Assembly: GCA_963825415.1 (NCBI GenBank)
Contig: CAWGTD010000013.1
Coordinates: 62,001-126,000 of the forward strand
Length of the DNA: 64,000 bases
Origin: BP-464 sp963825415
GTDB taxonomy: Bacteria; Actinomycetota; Thermoleophilia; Solirubrobacterales; Solirubrobacteraceae
Direction of reading: 5' to 3'
Position 1 is the first letter of the stretch. Each line of letters begins with the position of its first letter. Made by a program: the position numbers and the translations under genes. Below, one piece after another: positions 26,789 through 33,934 of the stretch. The notes under the pieces were generated by a model. It was not told the origin of the DNA and made no database searches. It saw only the letters and a program-made list of their open reading frames with translations.

Positions 26789-28381
26789 CTAGCTGCTGAC
26801 GTTCACGACGCGGCTGTCGGCCTGGAACGGAGCCTGGGTTCCCTGCCAGCGGACCATGAGCTGGCCGGGGCCGGGGAACTCGACGCTCGTCGTGAAGTAG
26901 TTGCGCGGGCCGTTGACCGGCACCGGCTCGCCGAGTGCGACGAAGCCCGTGGAGCCGTCGGCGGGCTTGTAGAGCAGCGTGACCTGGTCGGGCACGCCCT
27001 TGGGCCGGAAGCGCAGCTGGCCCCAGACCGCCGTGATCAGCGCACCGGTGGTCGGGTTGCGCGCGATCGGAGCGGCGACGAGCGGCAGGCGATAGGCCGC
27101 GGCCGCCGACTTGGGGGTGCCGTTGCTCATGAAGAGGCCCGACTGGTAGGTGTGCCAGTAGGCCTTCGAGTTGCGCGTGTGGCTGCGGTCGGGCGCCACG
27201 TCGCGCAGGAGGAACTGCGTCTCGGTGATCACGCGCGGGTTCGACCAGGCGATCAGCTCGCCGAGGTTGAGGTAGGCCGCCTGGGTGTCGAGCGGGATCC
27301 CGGCGAACGGGTCGGGCGGGTTGGTCTCGTAGCCGAACTCGGTGAGCGCGATCGGCATGCCGGTCGCCACGCGCCCGCTGTTCGCGGCCACCTGGTCGAG
27401 CAGGCCGGTGAGCGATGACAGGTTGGCCATCGTCACCGCGCTGGCGTCGTCGGTGATCGCGGCGGAGTCGGTGAAGGGCGCCGCCGGCGAGCCGGTCTTC
27501 GTGTACGGATGATGCGCCCATGCGGTCGCCTGTAGCGGCCCGTGCTTGGCGAAGTCCGAGCAGCCCGGGCCGCTCGCGGGGTTCCCGGCGGAATCCACGC
27601 AGAACAGTGCCCGGATGAAGGTCAACGGACCCATCGCCGAGCGGTCGGTGCGGGTCGTCCAGCCAAGCGGGGCGGTTTCGCCGAGCAGGATGACGTCGCT
27701 GCCGTGGCCGGAGGCGAGCAGCGCCTGGCGCCCGGCCACGAACAGCCGGCGGAAGAGCATCGGCGAATACGGCCGGCCGCCGACGAACTGCGGCGTCAGC
27801 CACCCGCCCTGGTTGGGCTCGTTCCACAGCGACCAGAACGAGATCCGCGGCAGCACCACGTGCCCGTCGTTCTCGTCGTGGTACCTGCCGGAGTAGCGCT
27901 TGCCGACCGCCGTGACGAACAGCTTGTACTCGCGCGGCTTGGGCTTCCAGGTCGCCCGATCCTTGCGGTACTTGCGCGGCGCCTTCTCGTGGCCCCACTT
28001 CGGCCCGGGGCCGGTGACGTCGAAGTAGCAGCCGATCCGCAGCGTCTGGCAGGCGCGGTCGAGCCGGTCGTAGCGGTCCCAGTTGAGCATGGGATACGCC
28101 TTGGGGTTGTCGGCGCCGAGCTTGTGGAAGCGGCGCCGGCGAGCCTTGTTCTTGCGCGCGCCGTTGGCGATCACGCTCCACAGCACGGTCACGCGGACCT
28201 CGTCGACGCCCAGCTCCTTCATGCGCGTGAGCGTCTGATCGCGCACCTGGTCGCCGCGGTAGAGCAGGTGGTCGTCGTCCATCATCACCGACAGCTGGGT
28301 GTTGCTCGCGTGCGCAGCGGGCGCCAGGAGGCACACGGCCATCACGGCGAGCAGCGGGGCGAGGAAGCGGCGGGTGGGCAT
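26789..28381 (-). CDS. Secreted glycoside hydrolase-like protein (GH-A clan fold)
   Basis: The protein is 530 residues. A signal peptide (MPTRRFLAPLLAVMAVCLL, ending AHA) precedes a probable TIM barrel. FWSLWNEPNQ carries the Asn-Glu pair typical of the acid/base catalyst, and IALTEFGYETN provides a likely nucleophile glutamate, as in GH5/GH39-like families. A C-terminal beta-rich domain (about residues 420-530) follows. The substrate is unknown. Upstream is a candidate TCAAG-N16-TCCGATAC promoter. It lies downstream of sodA on the same strand with a gap of 86 bases. Confidence 0.7.
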   Translation of the reverse strand: MPTRRFLAPLLAVMAVCLLAPAAHASNTQLSVMMDDDHLLYRGDQVRDQTLTRMKELGVDEVRVTVLWSVIANGARKNKARRRRFHKLGADNPKAYPMLNWDRYDRLDRACQTLRIGCYFDVTGPGPKWGHEKAPRKYRKDRATWKPKPREYKLFVTAVGKRYSGRYHDENDGHVVLPRISFWSLWNEPNQGGWLTPQFVGGRPYSPMLFRRLFVAGRQALLASGHGSDVILLGETAPLGWTTRTDRSAMGPLTFIRALFCVDSAGNPASGPGCSDFAKHGPLQATAWAHHPYTKTGSPAAPFTDSAAITDDASAVTMANLSSLTGLLDQVAANSGRVATGMPIALTEFGYETNPPDPFAGIPLDTQAAYLNLGELIAWSNPRVITETQFLLRDVAPDRSHTRNSKAYWHTYQSGLFMSNGTPKSAAAAYRLPLVAAPIARNPTTGALITAVWGQLRFRPKGVPDQVTLLYKPADGSTGFVALGEPVPVNGPRNYFTTSVEFPGPGQLMVRWQGTQAPFQADSRVVNVSS

Positions 28382-28429
28382 GGGGGCGGACGGAGGAACG
28401 GGAGGACGGCGCGGCAGCCGCCCTCCCTC

Positions 28430-28458
28430 GTATCGGAGAACCCCTCGGCGGGGCTTGA
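28430..28458 (-). promoter_or_regulatory. Possible sigma-28/WhiG-type promoter for the glycoside hydrolase-like gene
   Basis: TCAAG (28458-28454) is followed by 16 bases containing CCCCGCCGAGGGG, then TCCGATAC (28437-28430). Six of eight bases match the GCCGATAA -10 of FliA/WhiG-type promoters. The predicted leader is about 40 bases. Confidence 0.35.
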
Positions 28459-28467
28459 GTTGCGCGC

Positions 28468-29082
28468 TCAGCTGCCGGCCGAGAAGCGCTCGGCGACCTT
28501 GTCCCAGTTGACGGTGTTCCACCACGCCTTGAGGTAGTCGGGCCGCTTGTTCTGGTAGGACAGGTAGTAGGCGTGCTCCCAGACGTCGTTGCCCAGCAGC
28601 GGCGTCTGGCCCTCGAGGATCGGGCTGTCCTGGTTCGGCGTCTTGGTCAGCTTGAGCTGGCCGCCGTCGAGCACGAGCCACGTCCAGCCCGAGCCGAACT
28701 GGCCCACGCCGTTGGCCTCGAACTGCTCCTTGAAGTCGTCGAAGGAGCCGAACGCCTCCTTGATGGCGTCCGCGAGCTCGCCGCTGGGCTCGCCGCCCAT
28801 ACCGGACCCACCCGGCCCCATCGACTCCCAGAAGAGCGAGTGGTTGGCGTGGCCGCCGCCGTTGTTGCGCACGATCGCCTGCTTGTCCTCCGGCAGCTCT
28901 GAAAGCGAAGCCAGAACCTCCTCGATGGGCTTGTCGGCCCATTCGGTGCCCTCCAGCGCGCCGTTGGCCTTGTCCACGTAGGCCTGGTGGTGCTTGTCGT
29001 GGTGCAGCTGCATCGTCTGCTCGTCGATGTGCGGCTCGAGCGCTGCGTAGTCGTAGGGAAGCGGTGGGACCTCGTAGGCCAT
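28468..29082 (-). CDS. sodA: Fe/Mn superoxide dismutase
   Basis: The protein is 204 residues. Metal ligands are in the N-terminal LHHDKHHQAY, GGHANHSLFW and NDVWEHAYYL. It dismutates superoxide in the cytoplasm. Whether iron or manganese is used cannot be stated with certainty; the GGGHANH and QFGSGW segments fit the Mn/cambialistic subgroup. AGAGAGGAG lies shortly before the ATG as a strong ribosome site. It diverges from proS. Confidence 0.95.
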   Translation of the reverse strand: MAYEVPPLPYDYAALEPHIDEQTMQLHHDKHHQAYVDKANGALEGTEWADKPIEEVLASLSELPEDKQAIVRNNGGGHANHSLFWESMGPGGSGMGGEPSGELADAIKEAFGSFDDFKEQFEANGVGQFGSGWTWLVLDGGQLKLTKTPNQDSPILEGQTPLLGNDVWEHAYYLSYQNKRPDYLKAWWNTVNWDKVAERFSAGS

Positions 29083-29137
29083 CTCGGCTCCTCTCTCTGG
29101 TTCGTAGTTCGAGGCCGGACATTAGTGTTCGCCGCCC

Positions 29138-30799
29138 GTGGCCCGCCTCTCCCAGCTACTGCTGCCGACGGAACGCCAGCCGCCGGCCGACGCCGAGGCG
29201 CTGTCGCACAAGCTGATGGTCCGCGCGGGGCTCGTCCGGCAGGTCGGCGCCGGCCTGTGGTCGTGGCTGCCCGCCGGCTGGCGGGTCCACCAGCGCGCCG
29301 CCCAGATCGTGCGGGAGGAGATGGACGGCATCGGCGCCCACGAGATGCTCATGCCGCTGATCACACCGGCCGAGCTGTGGCAGAAGTCCGGCCGCTATCC
29401 GATCAACGAGCTGTTCAAGCTGCACGACCGCCGCGACGCCGAGCTCGTGCTGGCGCTCAGCCACGAGGAGACGATCACCTTCCACGTGGCGGCCGCGGTG
29501 CGGTCCTATCGCGAGCTGCCCAAGCTGCTCTACCACTTCCAGACCAAGGGTCGCGACGAGCAGCGGCCGCGGGCCGGCGTCCTGCGGACGCGCGAGTTCA
29601 TCATGAAGGACGCCTACTCGTTCGATCGCGACGCCGCGGGCCTGGACGAGAGCTACGAGCGCTTCGCCCGCGCCTACGACCGCGTCTTCGACCGGTGCGG
29701 GCTGGAGTGGTATTCGGTCGAGTCCGACGTCGGCGCGATGGGGGGGACCGGCGCGCACGAGTACATGGCGCCCTGCCCGGCGGGCGAGAACGACGTCGCG
29801 CTGGCGCCCGGCTTCGCGGCCAACGTGGAGGTCGCGGGCGCCGACCCGCAGCCGGTGCCGCCGCTCGAGCTCGACGGCGAGCTGCCGACGCCCGGCCTGA
29901 CGACGATCGAGGCGGTGGCAGGATCGCTCGGCGTTCCGGCAGGCAACCTGCTCAAGGCCTTCCCGGTCGTCACCGAGTCGCGCGGGCTGGTGACGGTCTT
30001 CCTGCGCGGCGACCACCGCGTCCAGGAGATCAAGCTCGGCAACGCACTGGGCGAGGAGTTCCGGCCCGCCCGCCCGGAGGAGCTGGGTGGGCGGGGTTTG
30101 ATTCCCGGGTTCCTCGGGCCGGCCGAGGGCAGCGCGGCGCTCTACGACGCCGCCGTGGCGCCGGGCCGCTACGTGGCCGGGGCCAACCAGCCCGACCTCC
30201 ACGTCGTCGTCGACGTCCCGGCCGGCGAGCGGGTCGACGTGCGGCGCGTCGAGGAGGGCGACACCGTCGGCGGCAACGCGATCCGCATCGAGCCCGCGAT
30301 CGAGGTGGGCAACATCTTCAAGCTCGGCACCCGCTACAGCGAGCCGTTGGGCGCCACCTACCTCGACGAGTCCGGCAGCGAGCAGCTGATCGTCATGGGC
30401 TCCTACGGCATCGGGCCGGCGCGGATCGCCGCCGCCGCCGTGGAGCAGTTCGCCGACGAGCAGGGCATCGCCTGGCCGCGCGCGCTCGCGCCGTGGGACG
30501 TCGAGGTCGTGGCCCTGGGCAAGCCGGACACGCCCGAGCGGGAGGCGGCCGAGACCCTCTACGGCAGCCTGCGAGACGCCGGCATGGAGGTCCTGCTCGA
30601 CGACCGCGACGCCGGAACCGGCGAGAAGCTCACCGACGCCGAGCTGCTGGGCTGCCCGCTGCGGCTGGTGATCGGCAAGCGCTCGCTGGAGAGCGGCGCC
30701 GCCGAGGCGCAGGCACGCCGCGGCAGCGAGGACCGCGACCCCGTGCCGCTGGAGGGCGCCGCGGAGGCGGTTGCCGCACTGTGGGCGACCCTCCCCTAG
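29138..30799 (+). CDS. proS: Prolyl-tRNA synthetase (bacterial ProS type)
   Basis: The protein is 553 residues. Class II motifs are in the N-terminal core (MLMPLITPAELWQKSGR, TFHVAAAVRSYRELP, EFIMKDAYSFD). The YbaK-like editing domain is inserted in the middle (about residues 225-375), and the anticodon-binding domain follows (GIGPARIAAAAVEQ). It charges tRNA-Pro and edits mischarged alanine. The start is GTG, 9 bases after TAGTGT. The insertion domain makes it the bacterial type. Confidence 0.95.
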   Translation: MARLSQLLLPTERQPPADAEALSHKLMVRAGLVRQVGAGLWSWLPAGWRVHQRAAQIVREEMDGIGAHEMLMPLITPAELWQKSGRYPINELFKLHDRRDAELVLALSHEETITFHVAAAVRSYRELPKLLYHFQTKGRDEQRPRAGVLRTREFIMKDAYSFDRDAAGLDESYERFARAYDRVFDRCGLEWYSVESDVGAMGGTGAHEYMAPCPAGENDVALAPGFAANVEVAGADPQPVPPLELDGELPTPGLTTIEAVAGSLGVPAGNLLKAFPVVTESRGLVTVFLRGDHRVQEIKLGNALGEEFRPARPEELGGRGLIPGFLGPAEGSAALYDAAVAPGRYVAGANQPDLHVVVDVPAGERVDVRRVEEGDTVGGNAIRIEPAIEVGNIFKLGTRYSEPLGATYLDESGSEQLIVMGSYGIGPARIAAAAVEQFADEQGIAWPRALAPWDVEVVALGKPDTPEREAAETLYGSLRDAGMEVLLDDRDAGTGEKLTDAELLGCPLRLVIGKRSLESGAAEAQARRGSEDRDPVPLEGAAEAVAALWATLP

Positions 30800-31407
30800 A
30801 GCCACCTCGCGGTCGCCTCGGCTTCCGCCGCCTGTCGGGCCTGGACCGCTCGGGCGGCCCGCCGCCCGAGACCCAGCGCGGCGCTCCGCTGCGCCCGTGG
30901 ACGATCCCGAACGCGATCGGCTACGCCCGCATCGCGACCCTGATCGCCTTCGTCATCGTGGCCTTCTCCAGCGACGACGGGACCGGAGGGCTCGAGTTCG
31001 CCCTGTTCGCGGTGGTGGGCTGGGGCGACTACGCCGACGGCATCGCCGCGCGCCTGACCCGCCAGTACAGCCGCCTCGGCGCGCTTATGGACCCGGTGAT
31101 CGACCGCGCCCTGGTCATCGCCGGCGTCGCCGTCGCCTGGCACTTCCAGCTGCTGCCGCGCTGGCTGCTCGCGGTGCTGATCGCGCGCGAGGCGCTGATG
31201 CTCGTGGTCGGCTCGTTCTACGTCCGGCGGGGCGGCGAGCTGCGGATCACGATGATCGGGCGCTGGGCGGTGTGGCCCACGATGAGCGCCTTGGCGTTCG
31301 CGGTGCTGGGGGTCGACCCGCTCGACGACATCCTGCTCTACGTCGGCGTGGCGATGACTTTGACCGCCACGGCGCAATACGTCCGCCAAGTCTCAACCTC
31401 AGCTTGA
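30781..31407 (+). CDS. CDP-alcohol phosphatidyltransferase (PgsA-like)
   Basis: The protein is 208 residues from the GTG at 30781, which overlaps the proS end. The complete motif D-x2-DG-x2-AR-x8-G-x3-D-x3-D is present (DYADGIAAR ... GALMDPVID). Several transmembrane helices follow. These enzymes join CDP-diacylglycerol to an alcohol such as glycerol 3-phosphate or inositol phosphate. The alcohol cannot be read from this sequence; phosphatidylglycerophosphate or cardiolipin synthesis is most likely. It uses the product of cdsA at 13.7 kb. Confidence 0.85.
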   Translation: MGDPPLEPPRGRLGFRRLSGLDRSGGPPPETQRGAPLRPWTIPNAIGYARIATLIAFVIVAFSSDDGTGGLEFALFAVVGWGDYADGIAARLTRQYSRLGALMDPVIDRALVIAGVAVAWHFQLLPRWLLAVLIAREALMLVVGSFYVRRGGELRITMIGRWAVWPTMSALAFAVLGVDPLDDILLYVGVAMTLTATAQYVRQVSTSA

Positions 31408-31414
31408 TTGCAGG

Positions 31415-31449
31415 TATGCTCGCCGCTCGCGGCCCGTTCCCCTGAGGAG
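31415..31449 (+). promoter_or_regulatory. Promoter and ribosome site of the RsiG-like operon
   Basis: TATGCT (31415-31420) is a good -10 box in the gap after the CDP-alcohol transferase. GAGGAG at 31444-31449 is a strong ribosome site 7 bases before the ATG at 31457. This would give a leader of about 30 bases, unlike the leaderless genes elsewhere here. Confidence 0.45.
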
Positions 31450-31456
31450 ACCCCCA

Positions 31457-31717
31457 ATGGACACCTTCCCCGACCTCGGATCCCTGTCGGACCAGGAGCT
31501 GAAGGACCTCATTCAGCAGCTGACCGAGGAGGAGGTGGACATCTCCTACAAGCGCCGGATCCTCCACGGCAAGATCGACATCCTGCGCGCCGAGCTGGTC
31601 AACAGACTGCGCAAGAAGCACGAGGGTGGCGAGGACGTCATCACCGGTGCCGACGTGCAGCGGCTGACGGACATCCTCGCCGGCCGGGGTAGCTCGGAGG
31701 AGCCTCCGAGCGAGTAA
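31457..31717 (+). CDS. RsiG-like small protein with one c-di-GMP-type motif
   Basis: This 86-residue, helix-rich protein carries E26-x3-S30-x2-R33-x3-H37-x3-D41. RsiG of Streptomyces, an anti-sigma factor for WhiG that is armed by c-di-GMP, has two copies of E-x3-S-x2-R-x3-Q-x3-D. The Rubrobacter form has one copy and works as a homodimer. Here there is one copy and the glutamine is histidine. The long helix (residues about 11-55) fits a coiled coil. It starts an operon with the FHA and MerR genes. The family call rests on the motif and size; the partner sigma factor is not in the window. Confidence 0.7.
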   Translation: MDTFPDLGSLSDQELKDLIQQLTEEEVDISYKRRILHGKIDILRAELVNRLRKKHEGGEDVITGADVQRLTDILAGRGSSEEPPSE

Positions 31718-31723
31718 TCGGCA

Positions 31724-32191
31724 GTGGCCAACCACTGTCCGGAATGCGGCTTCGTCAACGACGAGGGCGCCAACTACTGCCAGAAGTGCGGGTCGTTCCT
31801 GGCCACCTCAGACACCCAGACCGAGGCCACCACGGCCACCTACCGAGTTGGTGAGACCGGCGAGCTGATCCCGGTCGAGCTCGACGACGTGGTCGCGCAG
31901 GGCGCCGCGCTGGTGATCCGCAGCGGCGGCGGCAGGGTGGGGGAGAGCTTCCCGCTGGCCGGTGAGCGCATGACGATCGGCCGCCGCCCCGACGCGGACG
32001 TGTTCCTCGACGACGTGACCGTCTCGCGCGACCACGCGCTGCTCGTGCACCGCACCGACGGCTGGCACATCGACGATCTCGGCTCCCTGAACGGCACCTA
32101 CGTCAACCGCCACCGGATCGAGTCACACCGGCTGGCCGACGGGGACGAACTTCAGGTGGGCAAGTACAAGCTGACGTTCCTCCAGCGCTGA
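31724..32191 (+). CDS. Zinc-ribbon FHA domain protein (GarA/OdhI-like)
   Basis: The protein is 155 residues. An N-terminal zinc ribbon (CPEC, then CQKC at about residues 4-25) is followed by TEATTATYRV, which resembles the ETTSxFR phosphorylation motif of GarA/OdhI. The FHA domain (residues about 65-150) has IGRRPDADV, SRDHALL and LNGTYVN, the phosphothreonine-binding loops. In mycobacteria and corynebacteria GarA/OdhI controls 2-oxoglutarate metabolism and is a kinase substrate. The zinc ribbon is extra. The GTG is 6 bases after the RsiG-like gene, and the 3' end overlaps the MerR gene. Confidence 0.75.
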   Translation: MANHCPECGFVNDEGANYCQKCGSFLATSDTQTEATTATYRVGETGELIPVELDDVVAQGAALVIRSGGGRVGESFPLAGERMTIGRRPDADVFLDDVTVSRDHALLVHRTDGWHIDDLGSLNGTYVNRHRIESHRLADGDELQVGKYKLTFLQR

Positions 32192-32970
32192 TGGCCGAGG
32201 ACACGACAACCGCCGTCGCGCCGAACGGCGAGCTCGCCCCCTCCTCGGAGCCCCGACCGAAGTCGATGACGATCGGCTCGGTCTGCAAGTCGCTCTCCCA
32301 GGAGTTTCCGGACATCTCGATCTCGAAGATCCGCTACCTCGAGGACCAGAAGCTGCTTACGCCGCGGCGCACTCCAGGCGGCTATCGGCTCTACAGCTCC
32401 GTCGACGTCGCGAGGCTGCGCACGATCCTGCGCCTCCAGCGCGACGAGTTCCTGCCGCTGCGGGTGATCCGCCAGGAGCTCGCCGCCGGCGCGGCGGCCG
32501 ACGAGGGCGTGCGTCCTCCCGCCAGTCCGCCGGGCGGTGCGGGTTCCTCGCGTGGCCGCGCGCCGCGCGCCGCGATCAGCGTGCGCGACCGGGGCGCCCT
32601 GTACTCGCTCGAGGACGTCCTCGACGAGACGCGCGCGGAGGCCAGCATGGTCAAGGAGCTCGAGGAGTACGGCGTCATCAAGGGCGAGGACCGCGCCGGC
32701 ACCCGTTACTACGACGAGACCGAGCGCGAGATCATCCGCGCGGTCACCGAGCTCGCCCGCTACGGCGTCGGTGGGCGCAACCTGCGCGCCTTCCGCACGT
32801 CGGCGGACCGCGAATCGGCGCTGCTGCAGCAGATCCTCGCCCCGGCGCTGCGCTCGCGGAACACCCAGCGCCGCAAGGAGGCCCTGGAGGCGCTGGAGAA
32901 CCTCGCCGCGGTGACCACCCACCTCAAGCACCTGCTGCTCATCAGGGACCTGCGCAAGATCGCCGGTTGA
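32191..32970 (+). CDS. ftsR: MerR-family regulator, FtsR-like
   Basis: The protein is 259 residues. The winged helix-turn-helix at residues 25-95 contains ISKIRYLEDQKLLTPRRTPGGYRLY, typical of MerR. A disordered Pro/Gly segment follows, then a second domain with ALYSLEDVLDETRA and RYYDETEREIIRAV. This two-domain layout and its place beside a GarA-like gene match FtsR (Rv1828/Cg1631), which activates ftsZ. FtsR regulates division rather than metals, and no metal-binding cysteines are present. The ATG overlaps the FHA stop. Confidence 0.75.
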   Translation: MAEDTTTAVAPNGELAPSSEPRPKSMTIGSVCKSLSQEFPDISISKIRYLEDQKLLTPRRTPGGYRLYSSVDVARLRTILRLQRDEFLPLRVIRQELAAGAAADEGVRPPASPPGGAGSSRGRAPRAAISVRDRGALYSLEDVLDETRAEASMVKELEEYGVIKGEDRAGTRYYDETEREIIRAVTELARYGVGGRNLRAFRTSADRESALLQQILAPALRSRNTQRRKEALEALENLAAVTTHLKHLLLIRDLRKIAG

Positions 32971-32974
32971 GGCG

Positions 32975-33496
32975 TTGGACCTCAGGCGGTATATCCGCGA
33001 GATCCCCGATTTCCCCCGGCCCGGGATCGGTTACAAGGACGTCACGCCGCTGCTGGCCGACGCGCAGGCGCTCGACGCGGCCGTGAGCGGGCTCGCCGAG
33101 CAGGTTGCCGGCCGCGAGGTCGACATGGTCGTGGGCGCGGAGGCGCGCGGCTTCCTGCTGGGCCCGGCGCTGGCCCGCGAGCTGGGCGCCGGGTTCATCC
33201 TGGCCCGCAAGCCCGGCAAGCTGCCGCACACGACCGTGGCGGCCTCCTACGAGCTCGAGTACGGAACCGACAGCCTCGAGGTCCACAGCGACGCGCTGCC
33301 CGAGGCCGCGCGCGTGGTCGTCCACGACGACCTGCTGGCCACCGGCGGCACCGCGGCCGCCGTCTGCGAGCTCGTCGAGCGGCTCGGAGGTCGCGTCGAG
33401 GCGTGCGTGTTCCTGGTCGAGCTGGCGTTCCTCGAGGGGCGCCGCCGGCTGGAGCCCCACGACGTCCGCTCGCTCGTGGTCTACGAGGCGCCGTGA
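32975..33496 (+). CDS. apt: Adenine phosphoribosyltransferase
   Basis: The protein is 173 residues. The PRPP-binding loop is VVHDDLLATGGTAAA, and IPDFPRPGIGYKDVTPLLAD and GAEARGFLLGPALA are family signatures. It salvages adenine to AMP. The start is TTG at 32975, 4 bases after the FtsR-like gene. It overlaps the next gene by one base (TGATG). Membership in the regulatory operon looks positional only. Confidence 0.93.
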   Translation: MDLRRYIREIPDFPRPGIGYKDVTPLLADAQALDAAVSGLAEQVAGREVDMVVGAEARGFLLGPALARELGAGFILARKPGKLPHTTVAASYELEYGTDSLEVHSDALPEAARVVVHDDLLATGGTAAAVCELVERLGGRVEACVFLVELAFLEGRRRLEPHDVRSLVVYEAP

Positions 33497-33930
33497 TGCC
33501 GACGACGCGCCGCAGCCGTCGCCTGAGCGCTCCGCCCGAGGAGGTCTGGCGCGTGGTGGGCGACCCGTATCACCTGCCGCGCTGGTGGCCGCGCGTCGAG
33601 CGGGTCGAGCGCGTCGAGGGCGAGCGGTTCACCGAGCTGCTGCGGGCCAAGAGCGGGCGCGCCGTCCGCGCGGACTTCCGGGTCGCCGAGAAGCGCCGCG
33701 GCCGGCTGCTGCGCTTCGAGCAGGAGCTGGCAGGCTCGCCGTTCGAGCGCGTGCTGGCCTCCGCCGAGACCTCGATCGCGATCGAGCCCGCCGATGCCGG
33801 CACCAGCGTGACGATCACCCTGCGCCAGCGGATGCGCGGACTTTCGCGGCTTGGCGGCTTCCTGGTGCGGCGCGCCACGCGCCGGATCCTCGACGAGGCG
33901 CTCGACGGGCTGGAGCTGGCACTTGGCTAG
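33496..33930 (+). CDS. SRPBCC (START/Bet v 1-like) family protein
   Basis: The protein is 144 residues. The N-terminal pattern SRRLSAPPEEVWRVVGDPYHLPRWWP, with the tryptophans in the first helix, and the later TSVTITLRQRM strand are typical of polyketide-cyclase/SRPBCC proteins that hold hydrophobic ligands in a cavity. The ligand is unknown. Its start overlaps the apt stop, and the AGPS-like gene follows after 4 bases, which hints at a lipid-related role by association only. Confidence 0.7.
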   Translation: MPTTRRSRRLSAPPEEVWRVVGDPYHLPRWWPRVERVERVEGERFTELLRAKSGRAVRADFRVAEKRRGRLLRFEQELAGSPFERVLASAETSIAIEPADAGTSVTITLRQRMRGLSRLGGFLVRRATRRILDEALDGLELALG

Positions 33931-33934
33931 GCGA

